34,955 nt of DNA, taken from Alphaproteobacteria bacterium. GTDB taxonomy: Bacteria; Pseudomonadota; Alphaproteobacteria; Micropepsales; Micropepsaceae. The stretch lies in assembly GCA_018971835.1 (NCBI GenBank), contig JAGWZW010000035.1:1-34955 (forward strand). Direction: 5' to 3'. Position 1 is the first letter of the stretch. Each line of letters begins with the position of its first letter. The translations under genes were made by a program, and so were the position numbers. The notes below the pieces were generated by a model. The model saw only the letters and a program-made list of their open reading frames with translations. It was not told the origin of the DNA and did no database searches. Shown piece by piece: positions 1-8,736 of this stretch.

Positions 1-332
1 TCGCTCTTGGCATAACGATCGTAGAAGAAGTTGCCGGACGCCGATCCCCGAAGTCGTCCGTCCCGAACTGTCAGGTCCGCTCCGGCTGTCAAGCGTGTGA
101 TGAAGTCTGATTCTGTTGTGTTCGCCGTCAACAGGGCATTATCCGTGTACGATTCTTGTAACCCGAGCATTGGCGTGACAGAGAAGGGGCGAGTATCGGG
201 CGCGTCGATCGGAGCGGCGGCCCACGCCGGCGTACTCATGGTGAACGTCGCAGTCGCTACAAGCATCAATACATGCGCGCCGAACCGACCTTTTGCAGGC
301 CGGTCCTTTCCAAGCCAATTGGATTCCCGCAT
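1..332 (-). CDS. Outer-membrane beta-barrel protein of an EPS locus (N-terminal part, runs off the window)
   Basis: The reading frame opens at an ATG (330-332, minus strand) preceded by a GGGGGA ribosome site and stays open to the window edge, so about 110 residues are visible. The N-terminus has a basic stretch, a hydrophobic core (VLMLVATATF) and a signal-peptidase-like site ending AWAAA. The mature part contains SVTPMLGLQESYTDNALLT and SDFITRL, which resemble the start of TIGR03016-type beta-barrel proteins associated with PEP-CTERM/XrtA exopolysaccharide loci (my recognition, not searched). It lies 33 bases after the kinase gene on the same strand, so probably in the same transcript. The likely role is in the outer membrane during polysaccharide export. 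The C-terminus is not visible, so length and barrel size are unknown. Confidence 0.72.
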   Translation of the reverse strand, partial: MRESNWLGKDRPAKGRFGAHVLMLVATATFTMSTPAWAAAPIDAPDTRPFSVTPMLGLQESYTDNALLTANTTESDFITRLTAGADLTVRDGRLRGSASGNFFYDRYAKS

Positions 333-365
333 TGATATCCCCCGTTTTGCCAGCCTCCCGCCCTT

Positions 366-1199
366 TCATGGTCGCTTGGAGTACCGCACAGGCGACTCTG
401 AAAGTGACGTCTTATTGAAGACCATGGCAACCCGGGTTTCGTCAATTGGACCCACTTGGCGGTCGAGCCTGCCCAGCGCCTCGTCGATGTCGGCCCTCTT
501 GGTTTGGCCTTTTGCCGCTACAAAAAGTATTTGACCCGCATGCCCCGCTAGCGAACTGGTTTCACTACAAGATAAGACCGAGCCCGAGTCGATTATGACA
601 ATGCCGCGCTCGGTCACGCCGTTCAGGGCCTGGAGGAGCTGCGACATGCGGTCGCTCGCCAGCAGTTCGGGGGCATTGACCCGAGCCAGGCCCGAAGGGA
701 TTGCGAAGACGCCGCGCACACTGGTGGGATAGATTATGTCCTCGGCTCCGTAAGCGCCGTCGTCAAGATAGTCGAGAAGGCCTGTTTCGCCGACAAGGCC
801 CATGCGCTTCGACAGTTCAGGAGCGCGCATGTCGGCGTCTATAAGGACCACACGGAAACCACGCTCGAACATGAAACTCATGGCAAGGCCGATCGTAACG
901 GTGGTCTTGCCCTCCCGCGGGCTAGCGCTTGTAATGAGGACCGTATGAGGGCTGCGGTTATGGGTTGCGTCCGTACCGGCATCGAGACGAGCCATGATAT
1001 GCCGCTTGATGACGCGAAATTCCTCGCGCGTTCGCGACTCATCGTAGCGCGGTGTCGTGACGGATCCGACCCGCTTAAGTTCCCCATTAGCTTCCGCCGA
1101 AAGCTGAACGATTGAATCCGGTTGTTGGTCAAGGGGCGCACGAGCTATAGCACGTTCGTCTGCGAAACTGCGGAGGCGTGGCGGAGAAAAAAGCGTCAT
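366..1199 (-). CDS. Polysaccharide co-polymerase tyrosine autokinase (BY-kinase / CpsD-CapB type ATPase)
   Basis: This 277-residue cytoplasmic protein has a BY-kinase nucleotide site: Walker [11 protein letters not shown] (residues 91-100), Walker A' VVLIDADMR (117-125), and a Walker B-like strand [10 protein letters not shown] (199-208). In the family, this ATPase binds the inner-membrane Wzz protein and cycles by phosphorylation of a C-terminal tyrosine cluster to control polymerisation and export. Here the C-terminus holds only one tyrosine near its end (Y273), and the usual DSPPVL after Walker B reads DSGSVL, so autophosphorylation may be reduced. It follows the Wzz gene by 21 bases and precedes the beta-barrel gene by 33, consistent with one operon. 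The separate kinase and co-polymerase polypeptides match XrtA-linked loci. Function is well supported as a family; kinase activity is inferred. Confidence 0.85.
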   Translation of the reverse strand: MTLFSPPRLRSFADERAIARAPLDQQPDSIVQLSAEANGELKRVGSVTTPRYDESRTREEFRVIKRHIMARLDAGTDATHNRSPHTVLITSASPREGKTTVTIGLAMSFMFERGFRVVLIDADMRAPELSKRMGLVGETGLLDYLDDGAYGAEDIIYPTSVRGVFAIPSGLARVNAPELLASDRMSQLLQALNGVTERGIVIIDSGSVLSCSETSSLAGHAGQILFVAAKGQTKRADIDEALGRLDRQVGPIDETRVAMVFNKTSLSESPVRYSKRP

Positions 1200-1220
1200 G
1201 GAGAGTTCCTGTGCGCCTAG

Positions 1221-2696
1221 CTAGCGACTGAGTGTACGCAGTGAGCCCGTGATTAGCGCATCAAACCGGTCGGCGTAGCCGAACGTGTAGGCTGCAAGCA
1301 CAACGAAAATACCCGCCATTCCAACCAGCATTATCCCGATTGTCGTGATCACTGCGACGTTTGTCTTCGTTTTGGCTGACGGAAGCGTGTGCCATGCCGG
1401 CTCCCAAGAAACCGTCCCAGCCACGGGTAGGCCAAACGTCACCTCCAGCTCACGAGGGGCGACGAAAGTGCCATTAACTACGCCGCGTGCGAAGGCTGCT
1501 GATAGACCGGCGGCGAGCGACACGGCGGCCGCGAGGATTAGATAGGTGCGTCGGTCTGGCCCGGATGGAACGCGCGGAATTGCAGCGGCGGTTACGACCT
1601 GATATTTCCCGGTATCATTATCGTTGTAGACCGCCTGCGCAATCCGCGTTGCTTCCCGGCGGGAAAGCAATTCCTCATAGTTGTCGCGCAGCAAAGCGTT
1701 CATCCGTTTGAGCTCAGCCCATTGCGCCAGCAAACGTGAAGCATTTGGAGGAACCTCGGTAGCCGCGCGGAATTGCGCTTCGGCCGACGAGAGCTTCTCT
1801 CGCGCTGCCGCAATGGCCGCAGTGGCTCCGTTCTCATCCGATGGCGCATCCAAATTCCCAGCGGTCGCGAGGGCGGAGATTTGACGTTGCAATGCGATGA
1901 CATCCGGGTATGCATCCGTATACTGCAGCCGCATCGCTGCGAGTTTGGAACGTAATCCCTCAATCTTGCTCCCGCTCGCGGAGGAGCGGGCGCGATCCGC
2001 CAGCGCGGCTGCATAATCGGCGCGCGCGCTCTCGACCTTTGCCGTCGCATCGAATGTATTGCGCGCGGTGTCAGACTGCGCAATTCGAGGATGACTGCGT
2101 TCAAAGGCGGCAACGGCCGCATCCGAACGCTGAAGCTTGTCGGCATAGCGTCCAATCTGCCTGTCAAGGAACTCGCTGGTACGGGTGAGATCGCGCTTGT
2201 TGCGATCGACATTGATGGCGATGAATCTTCTTACCAGCGCACGGACGATATCGCGTGCCCGTACGGGATCGTTGTCGTGCGCATGGAACTGGACAAACCC
2301 ATCGCCCTGGTCCGGGTCGATCTTGATACCGGCGCGAAGGGAATTGATTGCGCCTTCCAATTTGCCGCCAGTCAAACTGGCCGAATCTGGGTTAAGAACG
2401 GCCAGAACCTTTTGCATATTGTCATCATTGAGAAGTATGCGCTCGGCGACATACGGGCTGCCGTAGTTGCCGCCGACCAGAGATACGCGATGCGTTGCCG
2501 CCGCGATCGGCGTTTCCTTGTCCGTATATACCTGAGCGAAAGCGTCATAAACATTCGGCAACGAAATGACATAGAACGTTGCCACTGCGAAGACCGCGCA
2601 GGCAACGCCAGCGACCAGCCAGCGGTAGCACCAAATCCGCTTAATTTCCGCGAAGACCAGTGAAATCGTATTGTCGAACATCGTCAGATTCCACAT
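1221..2696 (-). CDS. Wzz/GumC-type polysaccharide chain-length determinant
   Basis: This 491-residue inner-membrane protein has one transmembrane segment near residues 28-47, a long periplasmic part rich in Ala, Arg, Glu and Gln that looks coiled-coil (roughly 170-350), and hydrophobic segments near the C-terminus (around 385-405 and 450-475). That is the standard layout of Wzz-domain co-polymerases, which set polysaccharide length and dock the Wza-type channel to the cytoplasmic kinase. No kinase domain is fused; the next gene supplies it. The printed start is the first ATG. The internal ATG at Met6 (2681) has a better-placed GGAA upstream, so the true start may be there. It lies between the export-channel gene (about 100 bases upstream) and the kinase gene. 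Confidence 0.85.
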   Translation of the reverse strand: MWNLTMFDNTISLVFAEIKRIWCYRWLVAGVACAVFAVATFYVISLPNVYDAFAQVYTDKETPIAAATHRVSLVGGNYGSPYVAERILLNDDNMQKVLAVLNPDSASLTGGKLEGAINSLRAGIKIDPDQGDGFVQFHAHDNDPVRARDIVRALVRRFIAINVDRNKRDLTRTSEFLDRQIGRYADKLQRSDAAVAAFERSHPRIAQSDTARNTFDATAKVESARADYAAALADRARSSASGSKIEGLRSKLAAMRLQYTDAYPDVIALQRQISALATAGNLDAPSDENGATAAIAAAREKLSSAEAQFRAATEVPPNASRLLAQWAELKRMNALLRDNYEELLSRREATRIAQAVYNDNDTGKYQVVTAAAIPRVPSGPDRRTYLILAAAVSLAAGLSAAFARGVVNGTFVAPRELEVTFGLPVAGTVSWEPAWHTLPSAKTKTNVAVITTIGIMLVGMAGIFVVLAAYTFGYADRFDALITGSLRTLSR

Positions 2697-2798
2697 GCGT
2701 GCGCCAGCGTCATGAGGCGCGTATGCGTCTAAGTCTTAACGCCAATGTCGTATTCACTGCTCGACGGGCGAACAGAGCTGGTCCGCAGGCCTTCAGCC

Positions 2799-3473
2799 TC
2801 AGAACCACCGCTCTGGAATCCGCAACACGTCGCCGGGCATCAATTTGATGTTGTCTTTCATGTTGCCCGTCTGCAGGAGATCTGTCAGGTGAAGTGGAAA
2901 CGTTTTGAAGGAGCCATTCTGTGCACGGATGAGCTCGGCGTCGTTCCCGTCAGCGAAGTTTGTCAGTCCGCCGACCTGTATAAGAACATCGAGCGCCGTA
3001 ATGCCGGCATGGTATGAAACCGTCTGGGGCTTTACGGCCGCGCCAATAACGCGGATGGCCGACGCACTCGTCGGCGCCGCAAAACCTTTCACCATGACAG
3101 TGACAACTGGATCCTTGATGTAGTTGGACAGTTCCTTGCGCAGAGCAGTTGCGAGCTCGGTCGGCGTCCGGCCGAGGGCGTCGATATCCGATACAAGGGG
3201 GGTGGAAATCTTGCCGTCGGGACGGACCGGAACCTCGACTGAGAGATCGGGGTTTTTCCACACAAAGATCTGCAGTTGATCGCCCGCGCTGATTCGGTAG
3301 CTCAACGCGTTCACGTCGGATGTACCTCGCGCTTCGGAAGGGGTGGGTGCGCCAGCTGGAACCGCCGGCGCACCCGGGGCTGGTGCACCGGCAAGGGCAG
3401 CCGACACACCTGGGGGTACCAAGGTGCACATGGAACAGATAACGACAGCTGTAGCTAGACGAACCGGATCCAT
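2799..3473 (-). CDS. Wza/EpsE-type polysaccharide export protein
   Basis: This protein of about 224 residues has a hydrophobic N-terminal export signal, an Ala/Pro/Gly-rich linker (about residues 25-50), then a Poly_export domain beginning YRISAGDQLQIFVWKNPDLS with VRPDGKISTPLV, and an SLBB-like second half (IRVIGAAVKPQTVSYHAGIT, then MPGDVLRIPERWF). These motifs are typical of the periplasmic/outer-membrane export channel that works with Wzz. Two cysteines in the signal region do not form a clear lipobox, so lipidation is uncertain. I prefer the ATG at 3473 to an in-frame GTG six bases upstream, because GGGG lies about 5 bases before the ATG. It is the first gene of the leftward export operon, divergent from the FemAB-like gene. 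Confidence 0.85.
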   Translation of the reverse strand: MDPVRLATAVVICSMCTLVPPGVSAALAGAPAPGAPAVPAGAPTPSEARGTSDVNALSYRISAGDQLQIFVWKNPDLSVEVPVRPDGKISTPLVSDIDALGRTPTELATALRKELSNYIKDPVVTVMVKGFAAPTSASAIRVIGAAVKPQTVSYHAGITALDVLIQVGGLTNFADGNDAELIRAQNGSFKTFPLHLTDLLQTGNMKDNIKLMPGDVLRIPERWF

Positions 3474-3845
3474 GGTCACCCCAAATGTCTTCTATCTTTG
3501 CGCCATAACCAATTGCGCATCCGCAAAAACTTTAGCAGCGCCTGTGCATGTTGACCGTCTAAAATTGTACAGATCTGCCTAGCGAGCGCTCGAGTTCCGC
3601 ATGAATTCGTTGGCTTGGTTAACTTGGATAGAAGAGCACCTTTACTGCGATTGTGCAGCAACGCGCACCACGTCAAGTGGTTTCGTAAAACAAACTCATT
3701 TTTGTCCGCATAGATTATCGTCTTGATCTGGGCGGTTCTGCGCGGCATAGAATTTCTATGACGTTGAAGTCGTGCGAATGCGCTGCGCGAACGGTACTGA
3801 CTGGCGGGGGGCAGCGCACGATATGCGATGGCTTGGAGACGCTTC
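3474..3845. promoter_or_regulatory. Divergent intergenic region between the export operon and the FemAB-like gene
   Basis: There is no convincing coding sequence in these 372 bases. They separate two divergently oriented transcription units and must hold promoters for both. The stretch is more A/T-rich than the neighbouring genes around 3500-3730. I looked for a -24/-12 (sigma-54) element, since XrtA-type loci are often controlled by such promoters. The closest match, TGG followed by TTGC near 3652-3668 on the minus strand, has the wrong spacing, so I claim no promoter. Confidence 0.4.
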
Positions 3846-5012
3846 ATGATTGCGACCCTTGAGATGCGGGAGGGGAACGGGCCGGCCGCAATCGATCCTG
3901 CCGATTTCTCGGCGGTGCCGTTTGACAGCGCCGCAAAGTTTGCCGCCTGGTGGAGCGGCGCGGCTCCGGCCGCGACCTACTTCCGCTTCCAGGATCCGCG
4001 GGTGATGGCGGTTTGGGAACAGACGATCGGTGCCGAGATGGGGGCTATGTGCCGCGTGGTGCGTGTCGACGACCGCGATGGCGTACCGTTACTTGCAGTA
4101 TTCCTATGCGTTGAAAACAGCGGGATACGCGGCCATCGCGCGATCAGTTTCATGGATGGCGGGGTGTGCGACTACAATGCACCAATTCTATTTGACGGAC
4201 TGCGCGGGCGCAAAATCGATCCCCGGGCGCTCTGGAAACGGATCGCTTCTGCGCTTCCACCGCATGATTCAATTTCGCTAAAGAAAATGCCTCGAACGGT
4301 CAAAGGGCTTGATAATCCGCTATTCAGGATCGCCGACACGCAGCACGGCTCAAGCGGTCACAGCATGTCGCTGCCAGGTAATTGGGCCGTCGTGGAACGC
4401 GAGAAGGGCGGGCACAAGGTCTTCAAGTCGGCTAATCGCAATTTGCGGCTTTTGGCCGAATTTGGAACGGTGCGGCTCTTGATCGCTACCACGGAAACGG
4501 AAAAGAAGTATCTCTTCGACGCCTTGATCGAGCAGAAGAGCCAGCGTTTGCGGGAAATGGGGTTGCGGGACATTTTTACTTATCCAGGAATCGAAAAGTT
4601 CTACCGCGGATGTGTCGAGTTGGCAGAGCCGGCTGTTACCCACCTGTCCGGTCTTTGTGTTGGGGATGAGATTTTAGCAACGAATCTTGGATTTATCGAT
4701 TGCGAGCGGTTTTACGGCGTTCTCACGGCTTTTGCGCGCGGTCGATGGTCACGGTATTCCTGCGGGCATCTACATTTGCACCAGATCGTCCGCTGGGTGA
4801 CGGAGAATGGATTGTCAACCATGGATTTTGGCATTGGTGATGAGGAGTATAAGCTGTTCTGGGCCGATCAGGACATCGAACTGGTCGATGCAATTCGCCC
4901 GATCAGCACGCGGGCACGGCGGGACTGGTTGCTGCGTCAGGTGCGGCGTAAGCTGCAGGATACTCTAGGTCACATACCCATAAAGGGGATTCCGTTTTCT
5001 GGCGAACAGTGA
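3846..5012 (+). CDS. FemAB/GNAT-fold acyltransferase (Acetyltransf_6 type) of an EPS locus
   Basis: The protein of 388 residues has the pattern of a BioF2/FemAB-like acetyltransferase: the central region (about residues 180-340) contains SANRNLRLLAEFG, EQKSQRLREMG, an extended strand LSGLCVGDEILATNLGFID, and the closing MDFGIGDEEYKLFWADQ, which is typical of Acetyltransf_6 proteins in polysaccharide clusters. Such enzymes acylate sugars or peptides in the cytoplasm; the substrate here is unknown, but decoration of the exopolysaccharide is the natural guess. The start at 3846 is chosen because GGAG lies 7 bases upstream; a farther ATG at 3828 lacks a properly spaced site. It is divergent from the export operon. 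A truncated IS5-family element begins just after its stop codon, so the extreme C-terminus could have been altered by the insertion. Confidence 0.75.
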   Translation: MIATLEMREGNGPAAIDPADFSAVPFDSAAKFAAWWSGAAPAATYFRFQDPRVMAVWEQTIGAEMGAMCRVVRVDDRDGVPLLAVFLCVENSGIRGHRAISFMDGGVCDYNAPILFDGLRGRKIDPRALWKRIASALPPHDSISLKKMPRTVKGLDNPLFRIADTQHGSSGHSMSLPGNWAVVEREKGGHKVFKSANRNLRLLAEFGTVRLLIATTETEKKYLFDALIEQKSQRLREMGLRDIFTYPGIEKFYRGCVELAEPAVTHLSGLCVGDEILATNLGFIDCERFYGVLTAFARGRWSRYSCGHLHLHQIVRWVTENGLSTMDFGIGDEEYKLFWADQDIELVDAIRPISTRARRDWLLRQVRRKLQDTLGHIPIKGIPFSGEQ

Positions 5013-5432
5013 TTCAAACTTCCAGCCCGGGAGGTTTGGATGGCGCGGTTCGATCTGACGGATTTCGAGTGGTCGGTGATACAGCCCTTGCTGCAGACGA
5101 AGTTGCGCGGCGTGAAGCGGGTAGACGATCGTCGGGTATTGAACGGGATATTCTGGCGTCTGCGCAACGGCGCACCGTGGGCGGACATTCCAGAGCGCTA
5201 CGGCCCCTACACGATCTGCGTGAACCGGTTCAACCGGTGGCGCCAGGCGGGCGTTTGGGATTGTATCCTGCAAGCTGTGTCAAAGGCTTGCGACGGCAAG
5301 CTGCAGATGATCGATCCCTCTTCGATCCGGGTGCACCAGCACGCCGCCAACGGCAAAAAAACCGGCGCGATCCCGTTGCATGGGTCGCTCGCAGGGCGGA
5401 CTGCTACTGATCGCCGAAGAACCAAGACCTAG
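5013..5432 (+). mobile_element. Truncated IS5-family insertion sequence
   Basis: A DUF4096-type transposase first half is present, but only the first few residues of the catalytic second half can be found, so this is a remnant. The left boundary lies between the FemAB stop codon and the transposase start. I could not define terminal inverted repeats or a target-site duplication. Recognisable IS sequence stops around 5407. The remnant lies between two surface-polysaccharide transcription units and probably marks a past rearrangement. Confidence 0.7.
5040..5432 (+). pseudogene. IS5-family transposase, 5' part only (orfA-like)
   Basis: The frame encodes an IS5-type N-terminal domain: LTDFEWSVIQPLL near the start, GIFWRLRNGAPWADIPERYG, then RFNRWRQAGVWD and SIRVHQHAANGKK. 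An A7 run at 5355-5361 sits at the end of this domain, where two-frame IS5 elements commonly have a slippery junction. In the +1 frame just after it, MGRSQGGL can be read, matching the usual start of the orfB part, but homology stops there and the DDE catalytic domain is missing. The remaining frame ends in an unrelated basic tail. It is therefore not a working transposase. The ribosome site GGGAGG (5029-5034) and ATG are intact, so a short protein could still be made. Confidence 0.72.
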
Positions 5433-5706
5433 CGGGTCAATCCGGCAGGAGGTCTTCTCTTGAAGGCGCCAGAGGCGGCGAAACCGGCAATTCTGGATCG
5501 AACCGATTTTGGCCGTCGATAATATGAGCCCGCCAAGCGCGGAGGGGCGCTGCCTGCTTTGTCGGCTTAACCTGAGAACCGCCAGAGCCGGCCGCGGTCG
5601 TGAGAGGATGTGTGCATTTAGAGGTAGCGCTGGTAGAGGCCGCGCCGGATCGCAACATTGAACATGTCACCAGATAGAACGCTCGTTCGCTGGCGCATGC
5701 CAATTC
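5433..5706. other. Non-coding stretch next to the IS remnant
   Basis: About 270 bases between the IS5 remnant and the stop codon of the leftward glycosyltransferase gene. The open frames here look like chance frames: they show no motif and no ribosome site. It may hold decayed IS or flanking sequence from the event that truncated the element, but I recognise no second IS end. Confidence 0.4.
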
Positions 5707-7470
5707 TTACCTGGCGGAGAACTCACCGGTTCTACGTTGCCAAAGGTGCCACGCCCAGTGCAATGGAGGTGGCGAACACCGCGCTTCATTCCGGCGCGTG
5801 GTCCAGTATATCCGAATATATGCATGACGAGTGAGAGCCTCGACTTCCGGAGTCGCCTGAGACACATCGGAAAAAATATCGTGTCGACTGGCCATCATCC
5901 TGTCCGGCGCGCTGTCAGTCTCTGCCAAAATGAGATTGGCGCAGGATTGCAGCAAGCGTTTTACCGTCGCGGCATCTTCCGAGCCATTGTAAGGGGCATC
6001 AAGCGCGAAAGCGAGATAACGCGCCTTTTCCCGCGCATAATGTCCTGCAGCCGCGATCGGCCCGATCAGCTTCAGATGCTCTAGCGAGGGAGCAAGGGCT
6101 CTACCCAGTTGAAGTTCGCCAGCCTCGGCCGTTACTGGCGATCGGAACGCCTGTTTTGGCAGAAGAGATGCCATTGCAATCACCAGCAGCATCAGCATGA
6201 GAGCGAGCGTTGCTCGTGCCCCCTTTCGGCCACAGAGGCCGGTTCCAATGATTCTGGCGGCTTCAAGGGAGGATGCGAAGACAAAGGGCAATATGCAATA
6301 GAAATAGCGCCGCTCGTCGAGCGGAAACGGAGTCATGAAGGGCAGGTAGGGGAGTAAAAGACAAAACGTAGGAATGGCAAAGCTGGCGAGTGAGCTCGTC
6401 AGCATGGATCTTCTATGCAGGACCGATCTGCCAAGAAATAGCGCTAAGCCGATGAGCGATAATCCCGTCCAATCATATGCGCGTACGTCGGCCAGAACAT
6501 TGGGAATATTCTGTAGCGTCGTCTCTAATGAATATATGAACGAGCGGGGGCTACCGAAAGGCGACCATGGCCGCAGCGAGGGAACCACGCTCTCATCTTC
6601 CCACTGGCTTCGCCGTCCTTGCTCGGGCACGAAAAATGAACTGAAGGTCGGATAGTCCTGCCGTACGCTCGGTGGCGCGATGACCGCGCTGTTTACGCGG
6701 CTAATCGTGGTGAATGTAAACCCGCCATACTTTGATGAAAGGACCATCACCCAAGGGGCAGAAACCACCAGCAAGGCCGACAAACAAATTGCGCATTGCG
6801 TAGCGGCCGTTTTCCCGGACATGGTGCGTGTATACGCCGCGGCTGCAAACGACAACGTCACCACCAATATGCTAACGGGGAAGAACACTGCCTTGGCGAG
6901 ATATGAAATGCCAAATAGGCAACCCGCCGCAAATGGCGGCCATACCGAATTCCTTCGCCACGAAGCCACCATCGCGGTACACGCATAGCAGTACAGGCCG
7001 GCGGACAGCAGGTCGGGGGTAATGGCCTCCCCTGCCGCCTCCGCGGCAAGGAGAACGGAGGCTACCATTGCCGCCAATTTCACAGACCGGTTTTCGATGC
7101 GGCCAAATACGCTGGCTGCGCCGCCGACAAAGACAATCGCCGAAATCGCCATTGCCAATCGGCCGATCAGCACAGGATCACCGCCAAAAGACAGGAGCGC
7201 CGCCAACAACCAGATGAATAGGGGCGACCACGTGCCGGAAACAGCGACCATGAAGTGCCCGTCTACATAATGCCTTGCCAGACCGAGATAGGACACGGCG
7301 TCCTGGTTGAGAGCGTCTCTATTGGCGAAGGTGGCCAGTGCGACAAGGACAGTGAAAAGAATAACAAGCAGGCCACGTTCGACAATAGTCCGGACCTTGG
7401 ATGGATATAACGCAAGATCGTCGGCATTGCGACCTGATCTAGTTGAGGTGATTGCAGTGTCAATGAGCAT
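5707..7470 (-). CDS. GT-C-type membrane glycosyltransferase (GT39/ArnT/PMT-like)
   Basis: This 587-residue polytopic protein has about ten or more hydrophobic segments. The first (about residues 31-50) is followed by the loop FANRDALNQDAVSYLGLARH, with an aspartate (D57) in the position of the catalytic Asp of GT-C enzymes, then DGHFMVAVSGTWSPLF, a pattern common in PMT_2-like proteins. GT-C enzymes take a sugar from a polyprenyl-phosphate donor and transfer it on the periplasmic face of the inner membrane. It is the last gene of a leftward group, 88 bases after the GtrA-like gene. UbiA- and HAD-type genes upstream could make the donor lipid, and GtrA could move it across the membrane. The acceptor is unknown. 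The family call is moderately sure; exact subfamily and sugar are not determined. Confidence 0.7.
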   Translation of the reverse strand: MLIDTAITSTRSGRNADDLALYPSKVRTIVERGLLVILFTVLVALATFANRDALNQDAVSYLGLARHYVDGHFMVAVSGTWSPLFIWLLAALLSFGGDPVLIGRLAMAISAIVFVGGAASVFGRIENRSVKLAAMVASVLLAAEAAGEAITPDLLSAGLYCYACTAMVASWRRNSVWPPFAAGCLFGISYLAKAVFFPVSILVVTLSFAAAAYTRTMSGKTAATQCAICLSALLVVSAPWVMVLSSKYGGFTFTTISRVNSAVIAPPSVRQDYPTFSSFFVPEQGRRSQWEDESVVPSLRPWSPFGSPRSFIYSLETTLQNIPNVLADVRAYDWTGLSLIGLALFLGRSVLHRRSMLTSSLASFAIPTFCLLLPYLPFMTPFPLDERRYFYCILPFVFASSLEAARIIGTGLCGRKGARATLALMLMLLVIAMASLLPKQAFRSPVTAEAGELQLGRALAPSLEHLKLIGPIAAAGHYAREKARYLAFALDAPYNGSEDAATVKRLLQSCANLILAETDSAPDRMMASRHDIFSDVSQATPEVEALTRHAYIRIYWTTRRNEARCSPPPLHWAWHLWQRRTGEFSAR

Positions 7471-7558
7471 GACAGTCCAACCTACATATTGGTGCGGCCA
7501 GCAGCGACACCACGCAAACCGTTCGACGATTCAAAATGCGTCAAGCGCCTGACATCCG

Positions 7559-8047
7559 CTAGGTGCCAGAGGCGGACTTTGACGCGAAATCTCGAGCACC
7601 ATTGGCCTTCAATATTGGCTCAGCTGCTACCGGATTGTGCCTAAACGATAGAAACGTGTTACCGGTAAAGTTCACCGCGAAGGCGGCCGCAATTCCGGAT
7701 ATCTTGGCTATCGCCAACGGTAGGGTGGCGAATTCGGCGGACAGCGATGTTACGCTTGAGTTCACGACGAGGCCGATGAGTGCAAAACAGCTGAACAATG
7801 CAAGCTGCTGGAGCGAAGCAAGCGGCTTGTGGTAGACAATGGTTCCGCAGAAGACGTAGTTTAACATCGCCGCGATAGAAAAGCTAAGTGCGGCGGCGAC
7901 AAACAGCACCCGTACGTGACGGGCAAAAACAAGAAACAGGAAAATGTCGATCCCGGCGGCAACGCTGCCTGCTGCAAGATATCGCAGTGCTGTTCCCGCT
8001 AATCTGAATTCTGGAGAGGGGTTTCTGTCCGACATTGGCTGCTTCAT
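7559..8047 (-). CDS. GtrA-family membrane protein (polyprenyl-phosphate-sugar flippase candidate)
   Basis: The 162-residue protein has four predicted transmembrane segments (starting near residues 22, 46, 80 and 110) and typical GtrA signatures: LRYLAAGSVAAGIDIFLF near the start, LNYVFCGTIVYH in the middle, and FAVNFTGNTFLSFR at the end. GtrA proteins are believed to help flip polyprenyl-phosphate-linked sugars across the inner membrane. Its ATG overlaps the stop codon of the upstream HAD gene (ATGA), which fixes the start and implies translational coupling. Met5 is an alternative start. The protein is charged and soluble after the last helix, but that tail has no recognised domain. Confidence 0.85.
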   Translation of the reverse strand: MKQPMSDRNPSPEFRLAGTALRYLAAGSVAAGIDIFLFLVFARHVRVLFVAAALSFSIAAMLNYVFCGTIVYHKPLASLQQLALFSCFALIGLVVNSSVTSLSAEFATLPLAIAKISGIAAAFAVNFTGNTFLSFRHNPVAAEPILKANGARDFASKSASGT

Positions 8048-8736
8048 CCGATCACGGCGGAGAATGGCGCGGTATCGAAGTGTGCGAACGTCTCCACGCC
8101 GTATAGCGGCCGGTCGCTTCGAATCAGGACGCGCACGTTCGCCCTTCGGGCAGCTTCGGCATCCCGGTCGAGGCGATCACCGATCATGAGACAGCGATGG
8201 CGCGAGACACCTTCCGAAGCCAGAATATCTTCAAGACCAGCCGGATCCGGCTTCATCCGTCCTATCGAACGATCTTCGGCGCAGCGTATGACGTCGGCGG
8301 CAAGGCCCATCGCGGCGATTTTCTCCGCTGCGGGATAGTCCGAGAAAATCGCGATCCGCTTGCCCGCGCGCCGCAAGTCCGAAAAAAACTGCCGAACACC
8401 CGGGTATACATACTGGTAAATGGAACACATAGGTCTACGAATCATCCACTCGTCGACAAGTGACGCTACGTGTTGCTGGCTGCAACGTCTTTTTTTCGCT
8501 GTAACTGCATATTGCCGCCTGAGAAACTCCGGGTCTTCGTTGTCCGCGAGGCGTTCACGCGTCTTGCGAAATTCCCGTAGTGTCAGCACAGTCTCGATAT
8601 CGCCGGTACGAAGGCAAATCCATAACAACTGTGTTAGCATCGCCCGGCGCAATCTGCGCTGATCATAAAGGGTGCCGTCGACATCGAACACGACAAGATC
8701 TACGGCCGGCCAATCGACCACTATAGGCGCAGACAT
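8044..8736 (-). CDS. HAD-superfamily phosphatase
   Basis: This 230-residue cytoplasmic protein has all four HAD motifs: DVDGT with nucleophile D18 and D20 (residues 18-22), motif II serine S132 in IFSDY, motif III lysine K162 in GRMKPDP, and motif IV MIGDRLDRD (D187, D191). A helical cap lies between motifs I and II (about 30-105), as in class I HAD enzymes. It is joined to the UbiA gene by a one-base stop/start overlap (TAATG) and to the GtrA gene by ATGA. From this coupling I infer that it dephosphorylates the product of the UbiA enzyme, in the way a polyprenyl-phosphate-5-phosphoribose must be dephosphorylated. The sequence alone does not show the substrate. Confidence 0.85.
   Translation of the reverse strand: MSAPIVVDWPAVDLVVFDVDGTLYDQRRLRRAMLTQLLWICLRTGDIETVLTLREFRKTRERLADNEDPEFLRRQYAVTAKKRRCSQQHVASLVDEWMIRRPMCSIYQYVYPGVRQFFSDLRRAGKRIAIFSDYPAAEKIAAMGLAADVIRCAEDRSIGRMKPDPAGLEDILASEGVSRHRCLMIGDRLDRDAEAARRANVRVLIRSDRPLYGVETFAHFDTAPFSAVIG

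Noticed and set aside
31..534. Plus-strand frame at the left edge
   Set aside because: It runs opposite the partial beta-barrel gene and the end of the kinase gene, both of which have clear family features.
3652..3668. Sigma-54-like sequence (TGG...TTGC) upstream of the export operon
   Set aside because: The spacing between the GG and GC elements is two bases too short, so the match fails.
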